Below, one piece after another: positions 1-11,234 of a stretch of DNA of 64,000 bases. The notes below the pieces were generated by a model. The model was not told the DNA's origin, ran no database searches, and saw only the letters and a list, made by a program, of their open reading frames with translations. Each line of letters starts with the position of its first letter. Within the stretch, counting starts at the first letter, position 1. Source of the DNA: Symmetrospora coprosmae (lineage: Eukaryota > Basidiomycota > Cystobasidiomycetes > Symmetrosporaceae); NCBI GenBank assembly GCA_008802785.1, contig VUYT01000009.1, positions 496,001 through 560,000 of the forward strand, read 5' to 3'. A program made the position numbers and the translations under genes.

Positions 1-2629
1 AGATGGCCGCGGTGTTCGAACGTCCGCTCGAGCCGGATAATGTGCTTCTTGTCGCCCGGATCAGCATCCATGAGCTTCCGGAGGATGTTGGCCTCCTTCT
101 GTCCCGCGCGGTACCTGTGCAACACACCGAGGATACATCAGCTCATCCCCGGCATTCGCGTTCGATGTGCTAATTCGCAAATGGGACGGCATGAGCACGC
201 ACATGCTCTCCTGACTCCGGACAATCTTGATGGCCACCTCCCTCTGCTCCCCTCCAGGCGCATCTGCGTTGGTGGCGCCTGCCGAGGCGGATTCACCCGC
301 GCTCTGCAGGTCCTTTGCGCGCACGACGTTGCTGAACATGCCCTTTCCCAGGTTCGCATGAACGTGATAGCGGCCGTTGTCGAGGAGCTCGCCGAGGATG
401 ATGCGGTAGTAGCCTTCCGGGTCGTCAAAGTTGTCGACAATCAGCGGGGCCCCCGCCGAGCCGCCTGTGCCCGACGCAGCATCGTCCGCTGACCGGTTGA
501 TCATCTGAAGAGGCGTAGCACATACGAATGACTGTCTCAGCTCGGTGCTCTTCATAAGTGGGCATGAGGAGAAGGAGAGGACGCACGGGGACAAATGCGA
601 CCTTGGCCTTTGCGCCCTCCTCGAGCTCCCGCTCTAGGGCAGCCGGGTCCGTCAAGCGAGGCTTCTTCTTCTTGACGACAAACATGTCGTCTTCGTCGTC
701 TTCTTCATCGTCTCCGCCGTTGCTCGCATCGGGCGGCAGCGCAGCAGCAGGGACGCGAATGATCTGCTCGACGGGCCGCGCACCAGCATCCGCGCCCAAA
801 GCCGCAGCGGCAGTGGCAGTGGTGCGACTGACGTCTCTGCCCTGCTGCGCAGCGCCGAGGAAGAGGCGCTCCCGCTCGCGGCGATCGTCATTGAGCGGGT
901 CGTCCTCGTCTGGGTCGTAGTCGGCGGCGGAGAGGCCGGCCAGGGCGTCCGCACTCGTGGATCCGGCGACGCCTGCGATTTCGGCCTGAGCAAGCGCCTG
1001 GGACTGGGCATGCGGATCGCGATCGCGACCGTGTCGCTGCCGCTGGAGCTGGAGCTGCTCGTCCTGCTCGAGGCGCGCCAGGTCCGCCGTGTCCATTGCG
1101 AGGCGGCGCTCATCCTCGTCGTCCTCCGAGTCGCTGTCTGCACCACCACCGCGGCCACCGCCGGCAGGCGGGCTGTCCCGCATGGGTGAGTCCGCGCCTG
1201 CACCTGCACCAGCACCACCGCCGTCTGCCTGGACCACCTGTGGCTGCGGCTTTTCAGGCGAGGCGGACCCAGGTCCGGACTGCACGCGCAGCTTGGCTAC
1301 GGCGCTCTGCAGGCCAGTTGCCGCGCCTGGCGTGCCAGGGCCAGACGAGACGGTGCTCGCCGCGCCACTAACAGTGTCAGTTGCACTGCCAATGCCAATG
1401 CCCGGGCCCGTGCCCGTGCCGTACATAGCGCCGGCCGAGCTCTTGGAGAGGACAGAGGGCAAGACGGGTGTCGCTGCGCGCGATGAGGCGACCGAGGTCG
1501 TGGAAGCGATTCCCGATGGCACCGCGGCACTGCCGGGGGCGCGCTCGGGCTCGGGCTGCGGGGTGGCCGAGAGGCGCTGCTGGTGCTTCGCCAGGATGGC
1601 GGCGCGCTTGCGCTTTCTCTCCTCCGCTGCGCTTTCCTTCTTTGTCGTGGCCGACGAACTGGTCGCCTCGTACAGGGCATCGTAGTCGATCTCGTCCGGT
1701 TCTGCGTTGTCGGCGGCTGTTTGTGCGCTCTTGCTTGCACCTGCACCTGCAGTTGCAAACGTGTTGGATGCGGTCGTGCGCAGAGCTGTGCGCGCGAGCG
1801 GGGTAGCTGACGCTGTCGAGGCCGATGTCGAAGGGGTGCCGGCGCGACCAGCGGGGATCCTGCCAATGTGGGAAGAACAGAAATGATTGAGAGAGAAGGA
1901 TAGGGGAGGTTGGAGCAGCACGGATCAGGCGGATCGGAGGGGAGACGGAAGAAGGAAGCAGGAAGAAAGCGTCCGGTCAGCCTGCTTGTCGGTGCGAGCG
2001 CAGCGGCGGCGGCAGCCAGCCAGGGAGCCGGCAAGGGAGGGTCTCCCCCCAGGATGGAAATTACTGGTTCTCTCTCTCTGGCATTTGCCTTTGCCTGCTG
2101 GCCCTGCTTCTGCTTTCCGCCTCGCCCTCATTGCGCTCGCCGTCGCTCGCTCGCTCGTCTTGAGCCGGATCACGTTGGCCGGGCATCTCCCCCAAACTTA
2201 CTCTCCTTCTTCGGGGGTAGGCTGGCGGGCGTGCACTGGTGCATAGCGTGCTGTCTCATTCTTCGTATGCCTGTCCCTGTCACTATTGCTGTACCCGATG
2301 CCGCCGCCGTGCTGGTGCTGCCCTCCTCCTCCTCCTCGGCGAGCAGGGACTGGTGATCTCGGCGATCTGTCGCTGTATGGCGGCAACGACGATGACGATG
2401 GGGGTCCAGCACCACCATTGTCGCTGTAGCGTGCTCTGCTTCTGTCCCTGCTACTGCCACTGTCCCCGACCCCGACCCTCCTTCCCGGTGACTGGGGATG
2501 GTGATCCACTGCTGCTGCTGCTGCTGCCGGATCCCTGTAGTACGATGCCATCTCTCTATCCCTGTCTCTGTCTCCATCCCTACTGCCATCTCTTCCATCC
2601 CTCCTTCTATCGTCATATCTCCTCTTCAT
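1..2629 (-). CDS. PRP4: PRP4-type spliceosomal serine/threonine kinase (3' part outside window)
   Basis: Nuclear DYRK/CMGC-like kinase that phosphorylates tri-snRNP proteins during spliceosome activation (family knowledge). Exons read 2202-2629, 587-1859, 203-504 and 1-114, continuing off the left edge; every junction keeps phase. About 705 residues are visible. The first exon is Arg/Asp/Ser-rich and RS-like, starting MKRRYDDRRRDGRD. A long low-complexity Ser/Ala/Gly region with acidic patches follows. The conserved block begins at DDPEGYYR and ILGELLDNGRYHV, then the glycine loop NLGKGMFS and the lysine strand VAIKIVRS. The last exon carries YRAGQKEANILRKL and DKKHIIRLERTF, typical of PRPF4B/Prp4. 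A short Ala/Gly-rich insert separates the glycine loop from VAIK. The catalytic loop and activation segment lie outside the window. It diverges from the transporter at 2769. Confidence 0.9.
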
Positions 2630-2768
2630 TGTTTGTATATATATGTGGTGGATGCTGTTGGAGCTGAGGGGATGAGCCTCTCTCTACGTTGGGAGGCAGA
2701 CAGGGAGACAGCTCTCTTCTCCATTCCCACACCAACAACCATATATATATGTACACAGCGTACCAACA
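2630..2768. promoter_or_regulatory. Compact divergent promoter between PRP4 and the amino-acid transporter
   Basis: Only 139 bases separate the two divergent start codons. The interval has two AT-rich islands in otherwise GC-rich DNA: tatatatatg at 2636-2645 and atatatatatg at 2741-2751, the latter 18-28 bases before the plus-strand start. The left island lies almost on the PRP4 start, so it is more likely leader than a TATA box for that gene. That both genes are driven from here follows from the spacing. Confidence 0.5.
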
Positions 2769-3026
2769 ATGACAACGACGACGACGAGGAACAGCGACGA
2801 GTCAGTGCAGTCATCGCATCCACTCGTCGATGATCCAGCAGCATCCACGACGGTTGCGGTCGCAGCCGCAAGCGGGGCGGCCAGCAAGGAGGACGAGGAG
2901 GACAACGACGATGGAATGCCATCCATACCAGGGTTCAGGAGATACACTGGTGCCAAGGGCACACGGAGGACAGCATCCTACGATTCATGGATGGGGGTTG
3001 GAGCAGGGGAGGGCTCTGCTGGGTCC

Positions 3027-3064
<38 letters not shown>

Positions 3065-5342
3065 CTCAGCCTCGCAGAACGCAGCACAACAACGCCGCCA
3101 GAAGGACGCAAATGCGAGTGCGAGTGCATCAGCATCAGCATCAGCATCAGCATCAGCATCAGCATCAGCAGGGAGCGAGGAGGACTCGCTCTACGACGAC
3201 CTCGACAACGACGGCGAGCCGGAATACGACGCCCGCCGCAGCCGCAGTGAACAGCACCGGAAACGCAGCGATGGGACCGTGTACGACCGCCTCGAGAACA
3301 TCAGTGACGATGACAACGACGATGACGATAATGAGGAGGAGGAAGGGCAGGGCGACGGAGGCGTCAACGGCGACGACGACGACGTCGACCACTTCCTAGA
3401 CTCGGTCGAGCAGGAGCTCTTGCACCAACGGGTCGACAACGACAACGACCCAGAAGCAGCCCTTCACCGCAAGCAGCTCCGCAAGAAGCGGAAGCGCCGC
3501 GTCTACGGAGGAGGAAGACGCTTCAGCTCTGCAGCCGGCCTGTCTTCCTCAGACACGGGCACACGCGGCATCCTCTCGACCTCATACTCGCTCTTTGTCG
3601 CGTCAATGTCGCCGGGGTGCATCCTCCTCCTCCCCTACGCCTACTCGCTGACGGGACTCAGCTTCGGCATCCCAATCACCGTCCTCTTCATCCTCCTCGG
3701 CCAGTCCCTCTCCCAGGTCCTCCTCATCAGCCAGGGGCGCTACGTCGGCGCACGCTCCTACCACAAGCTCGCAGGCGCCGTCTTCCCGCAGCGCTTCGGC
3801 GGGAAACACGTTGGCGAGCTCTTCGTCCTCGTCTTCCGCGTCTTCCTCGACGGGGGCAGGACGCTCGTCGCGCTGTACCTGGCCAGCGAGCTCATCCACG
3901 ACCTGTGGGAGGCGGGGGCAAAGCAGGGCGCCAAGATCCCCAGCCGCACCCTGCTCGCCCTCGCCACCGGCCTCTGTTTCGCCATCCCCTCGACGCTCTT
4001 CTTGTCGGCCCCGCCATCCGCCGCCCGGCGGCGGCGCCCTCTGCTGCCCCGGTCATGGAGCAAGAACTTTGCCTTTTTCCCGCCCTTCAGCGTGCTGCTG
4101 TACCCCATCATCCTGCTCATCCTCGGCGTATCGCTCAAGAACCTGCAGGACTACCCCTCCCTGCTCAAGCCGGAGCACGGGCACCTCAAGTTTCACAAGC
4201 CCTCGTACTCGACCGCGCCCCTGCGCACCCCAACGCTCTGGAGCGGCGTGAGCATCCTCTTCCTGCTGTGCGCCAGCGCGCACTCGCGCACATTTGCCGT
4301 GTGCCGCGCCATGAAGCGGCGCCAGTCCCTCCCGGGCTCGGCCTCTGCACCGGACGGCGAAGCGAGCAGCTCCGGCCTGGGCTTGGGCTCGGGTGCAGGC
4401 GCCGGGCAGCGCAGCGGCCTGCAGCGGCTCGTCCAGACGCACCGGTGGGAGAGCGCGACGTTCCTCAGCGCGTGCCTCACCGCGGGCATGATGGTCCCCT
4501 TTGGCACGATCGGATACATGAGCCTCCTCGTCATCCGGCCCAACGTGTTTGAGGCCCTGCCCAGGGACCACGCGTGGTTCAACGTCGCTCGAGCGCTCAC
4601 GCTCGCGTCCGTCCTCTTGCTGCTGCACGAGAATGCGAGCTATGCAAAGGAGGCGGGGAGGGGCGCGCTCGCCCTGCTGCGCAAGGGCGTCATGGCCCTC
4701 TTTGGGGCGACAGCGGGAGGCATTACGGCAAGGAGGAAGCGGCGGAACAGCGGCGGACACCGTCGCCGTGAGTCTGCGCACGCACTGGCGGGCGCTGGAG
4801 ATGGCAGCGATTCAGAGCAGGAGCACGAGCCGGAAGAGGATGGTGGGGACGACGAGGTGGAGGCGGGCCACGGCCTAGGAGGCGCAGGACGGATGTCACG
4901 CGTCAAGCTGGCAGAAGCCATGCTTGCCGCAGGGCTCATCTGGGGCGCCGTTATCGCGCTTGCCTGCACCATCCGGGACCTGGGCGAAATTGCTGAAATA
5001 GTGGGCTGTTTCGGCGGGGCCATCCTGGCATTCATTCTGCCTGGTCCGTTCTCCTTTCCTGCTCATCACCTCTGCACCGCGCGCGCTGACTGTGCCTCCG
5101 TGACGATGACAGCCGTGTTCCACATTGTCCTCTTCCACCTCCTCAAACCGCGCACAATCTTCTTGACGACGACATCGAGCCCGCAGATCCAGAGCGACGT
5201 CCTCCTCCTCAACAAGGAGAGGCAGCTGCAGCGCCGCTTAATGGGCAAGCGGCTTGGCATGGACCTCGGCGCGTTTGGCGTGCTGCTACCGCTGGGCATT
5301 GTCGGACTCGCGAGGGGGATATGGGCCGTCACGCAGGCATAG
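2769..5342 (+). CDS. AAAP/AVT-like (SLC32/36/38) amino-acid transporter, probably vacuolar
   Basis: Multi-pass amino-acid permease of the auxin/amino-acid permease family; fungal AVT members move amino acids across the vacuolar membrane (family knowledge). The first 250 or so residues are disordered and acidic, with a Gly-Ser run and an Ala-Ser run encoded by hexanucleotide repeats around 3031-3170. Membrane segments begin near TRGILSTSYSLFVASM and SPGCILLLPYAYSLTG and continue to the C terminus; long hydrophilic loops lie near 4320-4430 and 4730-4900. The frame is open throughout, but a 69-base intron at 5044-5112 is likely: removing it joins ILAFILP to AVFHIVLF, as expected for the family. 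Model: 2769-5043 and 5113-5342, 834 residues. The substrate cannot be read from sequence. Confidence 0.85.
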
Positions 5343-5518
5343 CCAAGTTTTGCGAGGAGAATGCTCATATAGGCCGGAGTGTGTGGGCCGTTCTTGGTTG
5401 TTGTGCTTGTGACAGTCAGTTCCGACGTGTTCAGGGTCCCCCCGGGGTCGCGTCCGCCTCTTCTGATCCCCCCTCGCATCGCGCCACCAAGGTAGCAGTG
5501 CCTAGCAGGAGCACCACG

Positions 5519-6345
5519 ATGAGCGGTGCATCCGAGATTGTGCTCGTCGACGACTCTGCGCTCTTCCTGCGCCTCCTCCCGTCCCTCGCTGCACTCCTGC
5601 ACGCGTGCGTCTCGACTGGGGCAAGCATCAATTTCGTGCAGCCCTTCACTCTCCACGGTGCAGAGGCGTTCTGGACGCGGCAGCTCGACGATATCGTGCA
5701 CTCTGGGCATCAGCGCCTGTATGCCACCCTGGATGGCGATGCAGGTGGTCCGGCGGGACCTCTGCGCGCGCTCGGATGCGTCATCCTCCGGCTCGCGCAC
5801 CAGCCCAACCAGCAGCACAGATGCGATCTCTCCAAGATGCTCGTCCACCCTGACGCGCGCAGACAGTGCGTCGCTCTCCCACTGGCTGTTGCGGTGGTTC
5901 AACCAGGGTCGCTGACGCTGCCGCTGATGCTCCGCTCTTTGAAGAGGCATAGGCGCGCGGCTGCTCGACACCGTAGAGGCAGAGGCGAAACGGCAAGGAA
6001 GGTGGTTGCTGTGTCTCGATACCGAGACGGACAGCGCCGGCGAGAAGCTGTACCTCCGCCAGTGAGTACCAGCGTGATGCAAGCTCCAAAGGCGCTGCGG
6101 TGTGGAACCATGGCTGACTATCACTTCGCTCCTAGAGGCTACAAACCTGTAAGACACATGCTGCCATTTCCAGTTTCCCTGTCAGACTGGAACAACTCAA
6201 GCTGACCTCGGCTCGAGAAAAACAGTTCGGCATCTGCCCTGAGTACGCACTGAGCACCGACGGCACCACCTACTGCTCTGCAACCTTTATGCGCAAGCGC
6301 CTCGACATTCCCGGAGCCCCAGCTGGCGGTGCAGCTGGGCCCTAG
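5519..6345 (+). CDS. GNAT-family N-acetyltransferase
   Basis: Predicted acetyl-CoA-dependent N-acetyltransferase of 198 residues; substrate unknown. Exons 5519-5865, 5945-6061, 6136-6148 and 6226-6345 are all in phase; the third is only 13 bases. Exon 1 gives LSKMLVHPDARRQ, the usual GNAT strand 4 followed by helix 3. The splice restores the acetyl-CoA pyrophosphate-binding motif as RRQGIGARLL, then RWLLCLDTETDSAGEKLY and, across two more junctions, YLRQGYKPFGICPEYAL. This resembles the fungal and bacterial group with the motif LDTETGSAAE. The stop codon is 21 bases from the stop of convergent HRQ1. The third intron has a weak pyrimidine tract, so that acceptor is the least certain. Confidence 0.85.
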
Positions 6346-6366
6346 CCCGTAGCGTCTTGCGCGCGC

Positions 6367-9300
6367 TCACATGCGCAAGAACCCCCCTCGCTCAGCGGGC
6401 ACCCTCGCGCTGAAGGCCTCCCTCGACAAGCCCGCGTCGGCCCCGTTGCTATCGCCCGCCTCGCCAGAGCCGATGAGGCTATTGTCGTGGTAGAAGTCGG
6501 CGAACCGGGACTGCGACTTCTGCTCCGGCGAGCGGAGAGTCGTGCCCGCCGCGTCGAAGATCACCACGCCCGGTCCGGCGCGCACCGGAGCTACGGCTAC
6601 GATTGTCTCAGAGGGCGTCACGCCCGTCAGCTCCTCCTGCACGGGAATGGCATCAATGTCCTGCGTTCGTCCGAGAAGAATATCAGCAATTGGTGCAGGC
6701 AGGATGCCAGAAGGACCCGGACGAACCATATCGCGACCCGTCAGGCTCTGCAGCACGATCATGGCACCCAGCTTGGATGTCACAATGTTCGCTTGGCTAC
6801 ACTGGCTGCTCGCGATGCCTGCAGTGTTGCGAAATGGGACAGTCAGATGGGATCGACCCGGAAGATGCTCCAAGCGGGATGTGCTAAGGTTCAGGCTCGA
6901 CTTACACCTCGGGCACCCGTCAGCACACCCGCATTCGATGACTCTGTCCGCCGCCTGGATGAGCAGTGTTCCGATCCTGTCGAAGGCCTTTGCGCAGACT
7001 CCGCCGCTTTGCCCAGCTGCATCATAGAGCGTGAGCCTTCACAAGCGCTTGAATAGGTCAGCCCCGTTCAGCCATCAAGCAGCAGGTACCCATGAGAGTG
7101 GCCCACCTGGCCGGTCTCTTCCTCGTCGACTTGGTTGCCGCAAACTCCTTCTCTGCCGGCTTGCACTCCGTGCGCACATCGCCAGCCGTGCTCGCGAGCG
7201 AAAGAAGCACATGCTCGGCCGCATGGATCGCACCTGCTATGTGAACGTTCTTAGACCGGAGGATGTCCAGCACCGACTGAGGCAAGTCCAGCCACAGGCC
7301 GCTCGACTCGCGCTTGAATGGCGGCTGTGAAAAAAGACCTGAATCAGCGGCGTGTCTGCAACGAAGCCTGGAATAAATTGCGCACGCACCGTCTCAATGT
7401 CAACAACGTCGAGAATGTTGTTGCGCCTGCCGACCTTGAAGTAGCCAAAGACGATGGTCGTGACTGCGAAGCGCAATACCTCCGTCAGTACCCTGGCTCG
7501 TCGACAAGCAAGTGGCGTACACGCACTCTTGATTCGGCCATAGTACGCTGGCAAAGGCGCTCCCTCGATCTCTCGGATGCGCAGTGTTTCCATGGCGTCG
7601 ATGTCTCTGTCCAATCAACATTTCCGCTAATCAGTCTCATCTCTTCATTTTGGATGGACCACGCAACCCACGTAAAGTCCCTCTGCCTCGTGGTCCACTC
7701 CACGTTCGACTTCTCCAGTTTTGCCAGCTTCCGATCGTGGCTGATCTCCTTGACGAGGTAGCTCTGGCCCTGATGCATGAAGATGGCGCCCTCGTACAGC
7801 TCGAAGATGGCGCGCGCCCATTCAATCTCCTCGAGGATCTTGTGCCTCCCGTCTGTCGTGTCAATGACATGGTACGTCTCGTCGTCTGTCGTCCGGATGC
7901 TGACGTGCTTGGACGGGTGGGGGCGGTACCGATAGTGGCAATGAAAGAACCCTTCTTCGTCTGCGATCAGGCGCTCCTTGCAGAGCTGAGGCAGATCAGG
8001 GCCAAAGTACCGGATGTCGTCCTCGCTGCAAGCCATTCGGCGAGAGTCAGCACATCAATCATTCGGACACGCTGCGACGCACTCACGGATGGACCGGCAG
8101 CTCATGCGCTGCGCACTGCAGGTGCGCTTCCAGGATGAAGTGGTTCGAGATGTCGACGTCCAGCTGGGCGTACGGGTTCGTGAAGATCTCGTGCGGATGC
8201 TTGGCGTAGTGTTGGCTGTGGAGAGCCGGTCATCACATTAGCCTGGCACTCCTTCCTTTGCGAGGTGGCAAAACCCCACTCGATAGGAAACGGATCGCAA
8301 ATGAGCATTGCAAGCGAGTCCTTGTTTCGTCGACCAGCTCGTCCGGCCTGCTGACGAAGGCCCGGCAGTGTGTAAGGGAATCCGACAGTGATGACGGCGT
8401 CGAGACTGCCAAGATCAATACCCAGCTCGAGCGCTGTCGTCGCAATAATTCCCATGAGATGGCCAGTGAACATCTCCTGCTCGATTCGGCGACGGTCTTC
8501 CGCAGAGTACCCGGATCGGTACGACATTACCCGAGAAGCCATGTCGCTCCGCCCTTCGAGCATCAAGTCCATCCTGACCTGGCGCATGAGCAGCTCGCAT
8601 ACCTTGCGCACTTTGCAGAAGAGGATGGCGCGGATGCCGCGGTCCATGAGGAAGCGGAAGATTCGGGACGCCTCGCTGATGCTGGAAATCCGACCTTGCG
8701 TGATGTCCTTCGGGTCGATCCAGGGGGGGTTCCAGATGAGCCATTCCTGATGGCACGGCGAGAAAGTTTAATCAGAAGAAGCACGACGTCCGTACATGCG
8801 AGTGGCCATACCTTCTGTCCAGTCGGCGAGCCGTCCTGGTTCACCACCTCGACCTCGTCAACACCAAAGATGGCACGCATGTGGTCTGCTGGATTCTCGA
8901 TGGTCGCTGAGCACGAGACGAAGACGACGCTCTCGTTGCCCACGGCTGCGCAGATTCGACGGAGCCTGTGTTGCGGTGTAAGCACTGGAGTCTGTGCCAG
9001 CATAACGAGCTCGCGGGATACGCGCTGCCCACCTGCGCATGATGAGAGCGACATGAGACCCGAATTGACCATTATACATGTGCAGCTCTGCGGATATGGG
9101 AGCAAATGCTCAGTTCGGCTTTAACTCAGAGATAAAGATGGCTTTATGCTTACCGTCCACAACGACTAGCTTGAGATTCCTGATCATCCTCCGCCACTGA
9201 TCTTCGTGCGGCATCAGCGTGATGTGCAGCATGTCCGGATTCGTGAAAATAACGTTCGCATTCTCGCGAATGTAGTCCCGGTCGTCTCTCGGCGTATCGC

Positions 9301-11078
9301 CGTCAAAAGTGGCAATCTTGATGTGGTCTAGATGGTCGCACGCCCTCAGCAGCTCGGCCAGCCCTCTCTTTTGATCCTGAGCCAAGGCCTTCGTCGGGTA
9401 AATATAGATGGCCGTCGCGTCTGGATCCTGCTCGAATGCCTTGAGTGCCGGGATCTGGTAGATGAGGGACTTGCCAGACGAGGTCGACGTCGAGACAATG
9501 ACGCTCTTGCCCTTCCCAAGGTGGTTGATCGCCTCTGCTTGATGAGCGTAGAGCTTTGTCGCCTTCTTGGTCTCGTATAGCGCGTCCATGATCTGTTGTG
9601 ACAGCGGCTCGTCGAGCTCGCCAAATGTCGCCGTGCGCCCTTCGACTGTCTGGCGTCCGCCATCCACAATCTGATTCTGGTAGTCCTCACTTTCGATGAG
9701 CTCGTCGACAATGGCCTCGATAGAGGGCCGGTTGTCCGGGTTGCGAAGGAAAAAATCGAGGTCGGCACGTCGCTCAGCGAGCGGTGTGATTGCCGGAGAG
9801 CCGTCTGGGCTGTTGACCGGGATGTGGTCCTCGGTGGCTGACAGGAGGAGCTTGACTGGGTCTTCGCCCTGTTCAACCTGCGCGTCAGACTACCGCACAC
9901 TCGCGTACGTTGAGATCGAGCGCACCTGTGCCGCACACGAGACGAGCAGCTCGTCGACGGCATCGTTGAACTTCTGATTACGCTTCTCGATGAGGGTGGC
10001 TACGGACACTGCATCAGGATACGTACTGAGACGAGACGTAGCTAGCATGCGAGAACGTACTCATCGACTTGGTGGTGAAGGTCGCGACGGGCTTTCCCTT
10101 CTCTGGATCTTTTTCTATTGCCTTCTTCCTGGAAAGCGGGATTGAGGGGCGTGAGCACGTCACTTCGGCGAGCAGGCCTTCAGCCAGCACTCACGCAGCG
10201 AACGACTTGTGATGTATGACCTTGCCGCCCTTTCCTTTGAGCTCTCCGTCGTTGAACTCAAAGACCAGGACTTGCTCCGCTGCTGCCGGTTCGCTGGATG
10301 GTCCCGCCGCGGAAGCATCCGGATCGTTCAGGATGTACATCTGATCCCTTTCTTGCTGTTTCTTTGATCTCTCGTCTTCTCCTCCTGTAGCGTGCACTTG
10401 GAGCATCTCGCGGTCGATATATGCGAAGCGGATAAGGGTCGGCAGGAGTGACTTAATCTGGGCAATGTCGTGAATCTCGAGCGGGCTGCGGGGATGGGGG
10501 GCGAGCTCAGCCAGCGAGCTGGACGTAAGAGCGGGTACACGCACCGTTTAATGACAGCCTCGACGCTCGATCTGAGGTTGTCAAATGTACTCGCGAGATG
10601 CTTCCGCGCCGAAAGGAACGTGTAGACCGTGTTGAGCGCCTGAAACGTCTTCTGCAGCTTCTTGAGATGCTCCGGCCACTCGACGCTCGAGACAAAGTTC
10701 TTGCTCAAGGATGTAGTAGCTTTGCCTTTGCCTTTCCCCTTGGCTGTGCTCGATGCGATCTTGCGGGTCGCTGTGGTCTTGCGCTTGGACGTGACGGGAC
10801 CAGTCTCGGAGATCGGATCCGGATCATCGATGGAGTCGGACATGACGCTTGAGGCTCTGCGATTGCACGATGCATGAGTACGTGAGCTCAGCAAGAGGAA
10901 GCGTTGCTCACCTTGCGAGCTCGGGTCGACCGGGCAGGGAGATTCCCAGCGCCGAGGTCGACGCCTCCGGGACCCCGGGAGTGGGTGGCACATCCCCATA
11001 GAGAGCCGACGGATTAGATGCAAGGCCGCCTCCTCGATTCGTAACCTTGCGCTTCTTGCTGGGTATCCAGCCAGACAT
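6367..11078 (-). CDS. HRQ1: Hrq1 (RecQ4-like) DNA helicase
   Basis: 3'-5' helicase of superfamily 2, fungal counterpart of the RecQ4 group, acting in crosslink repair and telomere maintenance (family knowledge). Sixteen exons in phase: 10912-11078, 10545-10856, 10195-10485, 10061-10128, 9926-10008, 9154-9877, 9033-9087, 8812-8965, 8280-8746, 8087-8215, 7672-8025, 7527-7606, 7390-7463, 7107-7324, 6906-7036, 6367-6818; 1252 residues. The N-terminal WPEHLKKLQKTFQALNTVYT block is characteristic. Walker A reads TSTSSGKS near residue 440, and the Walker B box DELH near 549 is created across a splice. SCSATIENP and QQAGRAGRRNKDS are helicase motifs III and VI. The C-terminal MZB/DUF1998 region has AIHAAEHVLLSL and a Cys cluster ECGCADGCPRC near 1093. 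A divergent tail of about 110 residues follows. Confidence 0.95.
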
Positions 11079-11234
11079 CGCGATGAACGGGTCGGTCGAA
11101 GCGGAAGGCGATGCCGTCCGGGACGCATCGAGCTCAGGCGTCTCGAGCTCAAACGCGTCTCTCCTTCCGCCAACTCACATCATCGCACATTCACGCAAGA
11201 CTTCCAGCAAAATCGCAATGCTCTTCATGTTCCA

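Noticed and set aside
3617-4552. Plus-strand frame of 311 codons inside the amino-acid transporter
   Set aside because: It is out of frame with the conserved membrane protein and is rich in Pro, Arg and His, as expected for a shifted GC-rich frame.
5066-6157. Minus-strand open frame of 363 codons across the transporter end and GNAT gene
   Set aside because: It overlaps two recognised plus-strand genes and has no family signature.
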